This document shows, in pieces, positions 43,063-53,239 of a stretch of DNA of 64,000 bases. Where the stretch lies: assembly GCA_034359265.1 (NCBI GenBank), contig CP136890.1, forward strand, positions 98,791,501 to 98,855,500, read 5' to 3'. The DNA is from Canna indica. Lineage: Eukaryota; Streptophyta; Magnoliopsida; Zingiberales; Cannaceae. The position numbers were made by a program, and so were the translations under genes. Each line of letters begins with the position of its first letter. Position 1 is the first letter of the stretch. The notes beneath the pieces were generated by a model, which saw only the letters and a list, made by a program, of their open reading frames with translations, made no database searches and was not told the DNA's origin.

Positions 43063-43525
43063 CGTATATTCTCTCTCTTTTTGAAAAAAAATATATATAA
43101 ATGGCAATAGATATATAAAATATGTTTTATATTAAACGTCTAAATCATTGCCATAAAATGATCATCATTCCTGTCATTAAGATACTCTTGGTGCCAAAAT
43201 TAATTAACTGCAAAGTGCAAACATGACGAATTAAATTATTAAATAGCATTTCACAAATATTAGACATCGATTCATACTTAAAATCAAACCCGAGTTCAAG
43301 TTGCCGACTACTAAGCAAGTTATTATGGCAACTTACATCATATGTACACGACAATCATAGCAAACTTCTGAAACCCAAAACATTGACAAACATTAGAAGT
43401 ACATGACTTGTTTTAGTGGGACACAAGGACAAGGGTAGAACTAGAGAAGGAAGGAGTTGGTCGTGACTCGTGAGCCTTCAAACGCTAGCGCCGCAACAAA
43501 TCAGATTCAGTTTAGCTTTTTCCAC

Positions 43526-46500
43526 TTACAAGTAACTGGTGCTTGAAGCCTCCATCACCCCGTTACGGATCTGATCCGTAATATCTCTCACATGACCGGG
43601 GCCATGAGGTATGAAGACGGTTGTGTTCCTTGATGAATTCCCTAGCTCTTTGATAGTGTCAAAGTACTGTGTAACCATTATTAGTTCCATCACTTCTTTT
43701 GCACTGGTGCCCGATACTGTATGCGAGAAGTTCAAGATGTTCTCTCTTAGACCTTCAGTTATAGCCTGGCGCTGCTTTGCCACCCCAACACCTCCAAGAT
43801 ATTTAGCCTCTGCCTCTGCTTCAGCTTTCTTCACCATGAGGACCTTTTCAGCTTCCCCTTTGTACACACTAGCAAGCTGAAGCCTCTGGGCTGCAGGTTA
43901 TGAAATAATACTACGTCATTTGACAACATATAAGAAAAGGCTGGAATAAGAAGCACAAACAAAAATGCAAACAACTCTTCATTGAAATGTTTAAATGGAA
44001 ATAATTGTTTATTTTGGCATTTTGAAAGCCAACTCTTTATCAATCTCTTTCATAATCCAACTCTTCCAAACCCAACTCCTTATCAAAAAGTTGGGTTTGA
44101 CACTAATGGACTAAGGGCTCTCTTTCATGTATCAATATATAGCAGAAGAAATCTTTTCATTTTTTTTTAAAAAATTGGTAGTCCAACTGATTATAAAGAT
44201 TTAACAAACAGGAAGAGCTAAACTAGAAAAGGACCCTACTGACAAAATGGTATGATAACAACTACTATTCATGAAATATGGGAGAGGTGTTCTGTAACAG
44301 CAAGTTATTCTAGTTAGTGCATTCTATCACTACAAGCATTTAGAAGGGCTCCCAACTATATATCTTCCAAAATTCATGACCACATATGCATGATAATATG
44401 CAATGGATTTAATACCTGCATTTATTTCATTCATTGCTTTCCGCACAGCGGGATCTGGTATGATATCCACCATCAGTATCTGCTCAATGCTATAGCCATA
44501 GCCTTCCATTACCTGATTACAATTTCCATGTCAAATGACTCAATTTTGAATGTGAAAACATGATATAATCAGTACCATTAAATAAGGCACCTAGAGTTGA
44601 ATGATTATGGAGGAAACAGCTATGGATCAAATACACATATAACCCTCAAATTCTAGTAAAAATAACCACTTCAAAGAAGATCCTTCAAGTTAAGTAGTTT
44701 GCAGATGTATTGCTAATTAAAAGCCAAACAAAAGAAATTACCGGTTTTTAAAACTTGCAAGCTAATTATGCAAGTATTAGCAGGTCTAGTCAAAATGCAA
44801 AACCATAAAAAGGGGCAAAGCATCTTTTAAAGCAAATCCTTGTAACAACAGTAAGAAGTCAAAAATCCAAGTATTGTGCTGGTTGTGGGCTACCTGATTG
44901 GAAATCACACAGATACAAATAGAAGACAAAAAGAACGGATGACGATGAATGATGATGATGATGATGATGATGATAATAGTAAGCATTAACATCCATGGAG
45001 ATCTGCAGAAATCAACTTTGACTGAATAATTCATAATAGCCATGTAAAAGTGCATTACTATTCATTGCAAGGAAAAAGATGAAGAGCTTGCAGACTTTGC
45101 AATGATAACATCTGTACTACAATCAGTCTCAAAAGTTAGAAAAGAATTATTATAAGAAAAGGGAACAAAAACCATCAATCAACCAATGTCCTGAGGAACT
45201 GCATAATTTCAAGCATGAAAAAGATAAATGAATGCCAGGTACCTAAAATAAGTGATACCTTTTCTAGCTCCTCAAGAACTGCTTTTGCAACATCATTTTT
45301 TTGCTCAAAGAGTTCATCAAGATTCATTTTCGGAACATGGGCTCGAACAACTATGGTTTGAACCAAAATACACTTAATTCATAAAACCAAAACATAAAAC
45401 CATTATAAAAATAAATCAATACAAAGAAGTATAAGTCACCATCAAAAACATAAGCCTGAATCTGCTCTTGTGGATTTTGCAGCTCATAGAAAGCATCATC
45501 AGCATTTTCTTTAACAACGCGATATTGAATTGAGCAGAGGAGCTGCACGAACACATTATCCTGTTGAGAGAGCCAACATGTCAATAATCCACACTTTAAC
45601 TTAACAATATGATGCGGAAGTCTAACCTAGATAGTTAGAGATATGAAATATGCAAGTGAACATTAAAGATATTAGGAACTTGAGTTTGAGGCCTTACAGC
45701 TAGGCCCTATGCAAATGGCAACATTGCTGTTAGCTACAATCAATTTCAAAGTTTGTTTTCAATAGGGCCCTGAGACCAATGTGATGTAGTTTTGATTTTA
45801 TTACAGATAATCAGACCAAGTCATTATATTCAACCTTTTGATTCTTCACTGGACTAAATGGACTTAATTTATATTAAATTTAAAACTGATAGCAATTAGG
45901 ACTCATGCTTATTATACTAGTCCTTTTATTGCCATGCTAAATTACACTAATTGCCCAAACAATAAAAAATTGAAGTGCTAGGTCAATGGTGGTAAAATGG
46001 AAGGAGGAAGAAGAGAACAGTAACTAGTGCAAGGGTCTACATTATGCAAGAAGCAAAGAGTCATCCCATGTTCCAGATAACAAGCGAGAAAGTCAACAAC
46101 TTCTTTTTCAAGAAAAGAACATGAGCAAAGAAAATAAACATGGAAATGTTTCAAGTGTGATAAAAAAAATGTTTAATGAATTTTGGAGCTGTAAAATGTT
46201 CGAACAAATTGAAACTGCATAATTTTAGCCTTCCTAAAAAAAATCAGATCCATCAGATTCTCAATTCTTCATCCATTTTCCTTCAAGTCACTTTGGACTT
46301 AACCATTTTCCCTTACTATATTTACTTAGTTTGACTTCAGGAGAATCTTTACTCTCTTTTGAATGTTTTCCATATATTTTGAACCTTGTGCTACGATTGT
46401 TTTTTATTTTGAACCCTACGACATGCATACCTATCTTTTCCTGGACTTGCATACAATATATACTCTAAAGCATGGTTTAAAATACCGGTACCGGTACCGA

Positions 46501-48235
46501 TCTCTATCGGTACCTATATGTACCGGTACCGATCTCTATCGGTACCTGTATGTACCGGTACCGTACTTGTACCGACACACGGTACGGGCCGGTACAAAAA
46601 AGGCATATCGGCCGGTGATTTTATTTTTTTCCGGTTAAAAATAACTATAATAACACATAATTATTTGGAGTCTTTAAAAAGAGCCGTTGCGTCATACCGG
46701 GCGGTATTAACCAAGATACCCGATATCGCCCAATACCGGGTATCTCGTATATTGGTTTTTTGAAAAACTGATAAATACCGGCCGTACCTGGCGGTACGGT
46801 ACGGTATTTTAAACCATGCTCTAAAGTATCATTGAACTACAACCATATAGCTAACCACTAAATTGTTATAAGAATTATGAGAGAAGAGAAAACAAGCAAC
46901 AGAGGGTTTTAAACAAAATCTTCATTTTGACAAAAACTAGCAAATACAATGACATATAAGTTCAATGTTAACTAGATATCTGGCTCTAATTTCATAGAAG
47001 AGCACCTTTGAAGAGTCAGACTTTCGATCAACTTTTTACTGTGGAAACTTCATGACTGTTGAAGATTTGCAAATATTAAAGAAATTTAAGACTGATCCAC
47101 ATCACTCCGTACTTATGACATGTTCTTAAATATAGCACTAACAAAACATCACCATCTTTTTGTTCTTTTCTAGATTACAAGTCCTCCACGCGATAGTTTT
47201 TGCCAGCAATCTACCAGCAACAAGAACATGTAACTTCTCAAGTATTAGGATTTTTTTCAAAAATTTCAAAATTTCAAAGATATCTCCAGCTATAATGTGT
47301 CGTATCTCTCTATGCTAAAGGGGCATCTCACATTCTGAAATTGTGCTACTAAAGCAAATGGACTGATCATTTACTCTCTCCAGTTAGTTAACTACATCTG
47401 ACAAGATCTGGCATTTGTTTTTGCCATGCTTACAACAAAAGTCCATCTACCTATGGCCTATTAGCAGAAGTGAGTCAATGCCAGTATTTAAGCTCAACTC
47501 GAATGTCTTTTCTTTTGAGGGGTCAACTCAAGTATCTTGTGTAGAACGTGATAATGATGTCCAATCCTCCCGATGAAATTGGCTTCATTGTAAAATGATA
47601 GTGTTGAATGACAAAAACAAACTGTCAATCACCAAAATATGGAGGTTGTTCAGTATTAGGACGTACGGAAGAAGTTTAAGAACAAGATTCACAAACTAAA
47701 ACGTTTAGCTCGATATAAATTTCAGTACTAACTTCAATTCTTTGATACAGTTAATGATAACGATGATGGATTTAATCTCTCCACGGAGGGAGATGATAAA
47801 CCATCTCCCTCCGTGGAAACAAAATTTGATCGCGAAAAGAAGGACGACTAATATCCTTAAAACTCATGTATTCATGTTGATCAAATCAATTATCCGTATA
47901 AACCCCCAAAAGGCATCAACTAAAGATAGTTCCACTTCCAGCACCAAACGTAGATAAGGCAGAATCGGAATCGTGGAAACACCGAAACACACTACGCATT
48001 CGATTGCAATTGAAAGAAGGGCAGGCAGAGGATGACCGACCTTAGTCTTGGTCTCGACGCGTACGTCGAGGGAGGAGACGCGGGTGGAGAGGGTTCCGGC
48101 GAGGCACTCCCCGGCGAAGGGGTTGAAGAAGTGCAGGCCGGGCCCGGCGAGGCGGACGAACCGCCCCCACTGTTCCACGACGCCGACGCTCGCCTGGTCT
48201 ATGCAGGCGCAAAAGACGCAGTTGGTGCTCGCCAT
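43526..48235 (-). CDS. SPFH/Band 7 hypersensitive-induced response (HIR)-like protein
   Basis: Membrane-microdomain scaffold of the prohibitin/stomatin group. Plant HIR proteins associate with the plasma membrane and with NLR immune receptors. Exons: 48235-48041, 45560-45440, 45350-45259, 44512-44416, 43890-43526, giving 289 residues, the usual length. The SPFH core covers SVGVVEQWGRF, SSLDVRVETKTK, DNVFVQLLCSIQYRV and YVFD/VVRAHVPKMNLDELFEQK. The C-terminal half has a coiled coil (EAEAEAKYLGG) and ends VFIPHGPGHVRDI. The N-terminus is MASTNCVFCACIDQ: it lacks the Gly2 myristoylation site of typical HIRs but has Cys6, Cys9 and Cys11 that could be acylated, like the At5g51570-type subgroup. 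Intron 1 is about 2.5 kb and hosts a MITE. Confidence 0.93.
44947..44977. repeat. GAT trinucleotide microsatellite in an HIR-like gene intron
   Basis: About ten GAT units between exons 3 and 4. Confidence 0.85.
46471..46818. mobile_element. hAT-type MITE in HIR-like gene intron 1
   Basis: Terminal inverted repeats CATGGTTTAAAATACCG and CGGTATTTTAAACCATG are flanked by a perfect 8-bp target duplication CTCTAAAG (46463-46470 and 46819-46826). The interior has tandem TACCGGTACCGATCTCTATC units. Non-coding, 348 bp. Confidence 0.93.
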
Positions 48236-48460
48236 CCTTCCTTTTTCGTCTTCCCTCTCCTCCTCCTCCTCACAACAACGAAGAGAGAATACGCGTGATC
48301 ACGGCCAAAAAATGTCCACGATATCGAAATAGAAAAGAGGCGAGGAGGGTTGATCCGGTATTTTTTGCTAAAAATAAAATATATATTGCATTTATTTACA
48401 TGTCGATATGACATTGGAACTGAAAATTACTTATTTTAAGACATTAATACTAATCTTGCA

Positions 48461-48892
48461 TGATGGGAGATGAAAAATTTATCTCCATCCGTCCAATAAA
48501 ATCTGCATCCGTCGTCTTATTCGATTTATTTATACAAAAAATTAAGTATAAATACGAATATGGATCTAAATTTTTTATCTGTATGGATACGATACAAATG
48601 CATATATGAATATGAATTCGCACCGTACTATTTGTTATTATTTTACTCATGTATATAAGTCACTTAGTATATATTATATAGATATATTTTATGGTCAATT
48701 ATATATAAAATTATAGTAAGTTACTAATTGTTATAAATCTTAATAATATAAGTTAATTTTTATTATTTATTTTTTTACTACGTATGGTGCGGATGTTGAT
48801 GTGGTGCAAATATATGCATTTGAATGCGATGCGAATATCCGCATCTAATAATATAGTATTTGCACTATATTTGATCTGTTGTCATCCCTACT
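48461..48892. mobile_element. Degenerate hAT-like MITE upstream of the HIR-like gene
   Basis: The right end (complement TAGGGATGACAACAG) is a hAT-type terminus. The left end ATGGGAGATGAAAAATTTATC is weaker. Flanking CTTGCATG and CTTACATT match at 6 of 8. The interior shares GCGGAT/ATCCGCATC motifs with 11095-11510. Confidence 0.5.
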
Positions 48893-49324
48893 TACATTTA
48901 TGTCAATACTGGTATTTTTAAATAAGTTTTTTAAATTTAAAATAAATTACAATATCATCAATTTTCTAAAATCAGATTAGCTTTAATGAAAATTACTAGA
49001 TTTGAAATATGGTTACTCAAATTCTTCGTAACCTAAAATTTCGTGATACCATAGTTTAGTTCGCACTGATAGTATATTGGATGTCGTGTTAATTTTATAA
49101 GACTTATGAGTTTGCTACAACCAACTTCAGTTTAAACATTTTAATTAGGTCAATAGTTCAAGTCGATTAAGTTAATGAGATCGTTATCCCATCGAACGAA
49201 CCATAACAAGACCTAGTCGATCCAGGGCTCGATGAGGAAGCCTATATGGACAAATGATTTACTATGAAGTTGATAGATAGTTATCTCATCAACCAAGTCA
49301 GTAAACATATAATACTCATTTTAT

Positions 49325-49505
49325 CCCTCAAATATATAAACAAATATATTTTTAAAAATTAATTTCAAATTATAAAAAATAGCAGGACAATAAAATTGTT
49401 GGGATTAAAAAAATATTCTGGACCAAAACTATCCAATACATTAAAGACTTTTGCCCGACGTTTACAAAACTAAATTTAATTTATATTTTTTGGACCTTAG
49501 TGCAA
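49325..49505. repeat. AT-rich degenerate repeat, left flank of the viral locus
   Basis: The text AAAATATTCTGGACCAAAAC followed by AAAGACTTTTGCCCGACGTTTACAA is a unit of the same family found right of the viral locus at 61175-62222. Confidence 0.65.
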
Positions 49506-49507
49506 TC

Positions 49508-49627
49508 GGAAGAGATTTTCAAATCGAATACAGGTCGCGAGGGGCACGGATTCGAAGTGAAGACGCAGAGAGCGGAAATAGAATTTCCGAAATGAGGAAA
49601 TTATATTGAAGCGGAAGAGGATTACAG
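49508..49627 (-). other. Viral leader fragment (segment-B type)
   Basis: Same sequence as 58362-58480 and 50098-50190. In transcript orientation (minus) it belongs to the leader that follows the segment-B TATA box. It marks the left edge of the viral locus. Confidence 0.75.
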
Positions 49628-49680
49628 TATTAAATCCCACTGGGGGATTTAATACACTCGTTTCAGCAATACATGGCCGA

Positions 49681-50097
49681 CTAGCATTACGCCTGTTCCG
49701 GCTTGTGCCGATGGAAGATTGTACCTCTCATTATGTTGTTTTGAGTATCCTCCTCTGAGGTTGTTTACCCTCGAGTGTATTGTGGGAATATTTCCAAGAG
49801 GAACTTGAGTCTTTGAACTACCTGGCGGATACATTGCCGGTCCCATGATAGGTTCCCTTGGTAATTTTGTAACGTTTGACGATTCAACGGTGGATGTTAA
49901 TACTGTTTCCACCTTTGTCATATTAGTCCTTTTGGAGAGCTGCTTAATGATGGGATAGTCCATTTCGGCAGCATAGACGACTTCAGTGGTGTCATAATTA
50001 TCGCAATCATCATTGCCCTTGATATTATCATCTTCTTCATTGATATCATTATCTTCTTCATCTTCTTCATTTTCTTCATTGATATTATCATCTCCCT
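49681..50097 (-). pseudogene. Coat-protein fragment, minus strand (left arm)
   Basis: Encodes the acidic N-terminal region and the RVNNLRGGYSKQHNERYN block. It shares the variants GSSKTQ and LRGG with 52569-52990 rather than with the neighbouring copy, as expected if the two arms are an inverted duplication. It ends abruptly at 49681, where it meets a 30-bp scrap of segment B. Confidence 0.85.
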
Positions 50098-50224
50098 CCG
50101 CGAGGGGCACGGATTCGAAATGAAGACGCAGAGAGCGGAAATAGAATTTCCGAAATGAGGAAATTATATTGAAGCGGAAGAGGATTACATTGTTGGAAGA
50201 GTAGAACTTTTCGTTATGCGAGGA
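50098..50224 (-). other. Viral leader fragment joined to the coat-protein start (left arm)
   Basis: The leader is in the orientation opposite to the adjoining coat-protein ORF. The same abnormal junction occurs at 52440 on the right arm. Confidence 0.75.
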
Positions 50225-51012
50225 TGTCACTCCAGCTTGAGGAAAATGATGAATTTGATGAACTCCCAAAGTGGGACACATCTGAAGAATCCTACGACGA
50301 AGATAACACCAATGAAAATAGGTATGACCTATTTTTCTTCCAGAGGGGGAAGGGAGATGATAATATCAATGAAGAAAATGAAGAAGATAATGATATCAAT
50401 GAAGAAGATGATAATATCAAGGGCAATGATGATTGCGATAATTATGACACCACTGAAGTCGTCTATGCTGCCGAAATGGACTATCCCATCATTAAGCAGC
50501 TCTCCAAAAGGACTAATATGGCAAAGGTGGAAACAGTATTAACATCCACCGCTGAATCGTCAAACGTTACAAAATTACCAAGGGAACCTATAATGGGACC
50601 GGCAATGTATCCGCCAGGTAGTCCAAAGACTCAAGTTCCTCTTGGAAATATTCCCACAATACACTCGAGGGTAAACAACCTCAAAGGAGGATACTCAAAA
50701 CAACATAATGAGAGGTACAATCTTCCATCGGCACAAGCCGGAACAGGCGTAATGCTAGTCCTTCCTGAAATTCTAGGACAATACAGTGACGTGATCTCAA
50801 GATGGGAATCAATCACGTTAAATCTGATCAATGAGAGAAATTGGACGGATAACAAGTCCAAAATATGCTATATTGAAAACCTATTAGGAGAAACTGAGAA
50901 GAAGACATGGATGCAGTGGAGAATGGCATTCCCTAATGAGTACGACGAGTTAACCAATATAGCTGATGACCCACAAAATGTGTTGTCCCAGATAGAAGAA
51001 TGTTTTTACTAG
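50224..51012 (+). pseudogene. Coat-protein N-terminal region (left arm)
   Basis: 262 codons from MSLQLEENDEF. An acidic Asn/Glu/Asp-rich segment is followed by the capsid region (VLPEILGQYSDVISRWESIT, WMQWRMAFPNEYDEL). It ends at a stop right after EECFY, while homology continues in the -1 frame from 51000. Identical in layout to 52440-51653. In badnaviruses this region is internal to a polyprotein; here nothing upstream of it is viral coding sequence. Confidence 0.85.
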
Positions 51013-51326
51013 AAGATCCAACCACAGGGTCTACTGAAGAGCAGAATAGAGCTTACGAAGACTTGGAGAGACTTTCATGCCAAAACGTGAAAGACTTATT
51101 TGAGTACATAAACGATTACAAAGTTCTAGCTGCGAGATCTGGGAGGATGTATGTGTCTCCAGAGCTATCAGAAAAGTTCTTCAGAAAGATGCCTCCTATA
51201 ATAGGAAAAGAACTGGAGATAGCGTTCGCAGAGAAACACCCGGGAAACACCCGGGAGATAGCGTTCGCAGAGATAGCGTTCGCAGAGAAACACCCGGGAG
51301 ATAGGTATTTTCTTACAAATAGTTAA
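51000..51326 (+). pseudogene. Coat-protein middle fragment (left arm), truncated
   Basis: Continues capsid homology in the -1 frame (NVKDLFEYINDYKVLAARSG) up to IAFAEKHPGN at about 51247. It then runs into the repeat spacer, where IAFAEKHPG is partly repeated. Confidence 0.85.
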
Positions 51327-51417
51327 ATTTTTCAAACTTCTCTGAAACGCTGCCTTCTTGCACTGTTCCTCCAGGTATTGATATGTGAAATGTATTCGGG
51401 GAAATACTCCTAAAGTA
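51248..51417. other. Spacer of the viral inverted repeat
   Basis: The first 55 bases are a patchwork of duplicated GATAGCGTTCGCAGAGA and CACCCGGGA pieces. The rest is coat-protein sequence on the minus strand (IHFTYQYLEE region). The short repeated patches suggest template switching at the fold-back join. Confidence 0.8.
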
Positions 51418-51665
51418 TTTCCCGGGTGTTTCTCTGCGAACGCTATCTCCAGTTCTTTTCCTATTATAGGAGGCATCTTTCTGAAGAACTTTTCTGATAG
51501 CTCTGGAGACACATACATCCTCCCAGATCTCGCAGCTAGAACTTTGTAATCGTTTATGTACTCAAATAAGTCTTTCACGTTTTGGCATGAAAGTCTCTCC
51601 AAGTCTTCGTAAGCTCTATTCTGCTCTTCAGTAGACCCTGTGGTTGGATCTTCTAGTAAAAACAT
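51303..51665 (-). pseudogene. Coat-protein middle fragment (right arm)
   Basis: Same capsid segment as 51000-51247 and 53227-53590, on the minus strand. It extends 170 bases further than the left arm (through LKNLTICKKIPI) before the patchwork junction. Confidence 0.85.
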
Positions 51666-52440
51666 TCTTCTATCTGGGACAACACATTTTGTGGGTCATC
51701 AGCTATATTGGTTAACTCGTCGTACTCATTAGGGAATGCCATTCTCCACTGCATCCATGTCTTCTTCTCAGTTTCTCCTAATAGGTTTTCAATATAGCAT
51801 ATTTTGGACTTGTTATCCGTCCAATTTCTCTCATTGATCAGATTTAACGTGATTGATTCCCATCTTGAGATCACGTCACTGTATTGTCCTAGAATTTCAG
51901 GAAGGACTAGCATTACGCCTGTTCCGGCTTGTGCCGATGGAAGATTGTACCTCTCATTATGTTGTTTTGAGTATCCTCCTTTGAGGTTGTTTACCCTCGA
52001 GTGTATTGTGGGAATATTTCCAAGAGGAACTTGAGTCTTTGGACTACCTGGCGGATACATTGCCGGTCCCATTATAGGTTCCCTTGGTAATTTTGTAACG
52101 TTTGACGATTCAGCGGTGGATGTTAATACTGTTTTCCACCTTTGCCATATTAGTCCTTTTGGAGAGCTGCTTAATGATGGGATAGTCCATTTCGGCAGCA
52201 TAGACGACTTCAGTGGTGTCATAATTATCGCAATCATCATTGCCCTTGATATTATCATCTTCTTCATTGATATCATTATCTTCTTCATTTTCTTCATTGA
52301 TATTATCATCTCCCTTCCCCCTCTGGAAGAAAAATAGGTCATACCTATTTTCATTGGTGTTATCTTCGTCGTAGGATTCTTCAGATGTGTCCCACTTTGG
52401 GAGTTCATCAAATTCATCATTTTCCTCAAGCTGGAGTGAC
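51653..52440 (-). pseudogene. Coat-protein N-terminal region (right arm), frameshifted
   Basis: Counterpart of 50224-51012 with one extra base in an A/T run near 52135. The frame is therefore broken early, and two overlapping ORFs (52442-52110 and 52450-51653) each cover only part. The stop after EECFY is shared with all other copies. Confidence 0.85.
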
Positions 52441-52568
52441 ATCCTCGCATAACGAAAAGTTCTACTCTTCCAACAATGTAATCCTCTTCCGCTTCAATAT
52501 AATTTCCTCATTTCGGAAATTCTATTTCCGCTCTCTGCGTCTTCATTTCGAATCCGTGCCCCTCGCGG
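52440..52568 (+). other. Viral leader fragment (right arm)
   Basis: Segment-B-type leader in plus orientation, from CATCCTCGCATAACG to CCCCTCGCGG. It joins capsid sequence at AGGGAGATGATAATATC. Confidence 0.75.
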
Positions 52569-53239
52569 AGGGAGATGATAATATCAATGAAGAAAATGAA
52601 GAAGATGAAGAAGATAATGATATCAATGAAGAAGATGATAATATCAAGGGCAATGATGATTGCGATAATTATGACACCACTGAAGTCGTCTATGCTGCCG
52701 AAATGGACTATCCCATCATTAAGCAGCTCTCCAAAAGGACTAATATGACAAAGGTGGAAACAGTATTAACATCCACCGTTGAATCGTCAAACGTTACAAA
52801 ATTACCAAGGGAACCTATCATGGGACCGGCAATGTATCCGCCAGGTAGTTCAAAGACTCAAGTTCCTCTTGGAAATATTCCCACAATACACTCGAGGGTA
52901 AACAACCTCAGAGGAGGATACTCAAAACAACATAATGAGAGGTACAATCTTCCATCGGCACAAGCCGGAACAGGCGTAATGCTAGTCCTTCCTGAAATTC
53001 TAGGACAATACAGTGACGTGATCTCAAGATGGGAATCAATCACGTTAAATCTGATCAATGAGAGAAATTGGACGGATAACAAGTCCAAAATATGCTATAT
53101 TGAAAACCTATTAGGAGAAACTGAGAAGAAGACATGGATGCAGTGGAGAATGGCATTCCCTAATGAGTACGACGAGTTAACCAATATAGCTGATGACCCA
53201 CAAAATGTGTTGTCCCAGATAGAAGAATGTTTTTACTAG
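52569..53239 (+). pseudogene. Coat-protein N-terminal part, segment A
   Basis: Capsid region leading into the rest of the viral coding sequence. It has an acidic stretch (NEENEEDEEDNDINEED), then KLPREPIMGPAMYPPG, VLPEILGQYSD and WMQWRMAFPNEYDEL, ending EECFY and a stop. The continuing capsid frame starts at 53227, overlapping by 13 bases in the -1 frame within a run of five T. All three copies share this, so it predates the duplications or was present in the virus. Confidence 0.88.

Larger units (their letters stand above)
49681..51247. repeat. Left arm of the 1.57-kb viral inverted repeat
   Basis: Reverse complement of 51418-52984. Paired positions add up to about 102,665 throughout. The arm holds a coat-protein piece on minus (49681-50097), a leader piece (50098-50224) and the coat-protein start on plus (50224-51247). 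The only difference I found between arms is one extra base near 52135. Confidence 0.92.
51418..52984. repeat. Right arm of the 1.57-kb viral inverted repeat
   Basis: Mirror of 49681-51247. It ends where segment A continues into unique capsid sequence (CCTTCCTGAAATTC at 52987). Confidence 0.92.

Noticed and set aside
53228..53239. Classical -1 ribosomal frameshift signal in the viral capsid region
   Set aside because: The T run lacks the X-XXY-YYZ pattern in frame, and I see no obvious downstream pseudoknot. A shared indel explains it better.
50224..53239. Three separate viral coat-protein genes
   Set aside because: They are parts of one inverted duplication plus segment A, with the same stop and mirrored junctions, not independent genes.
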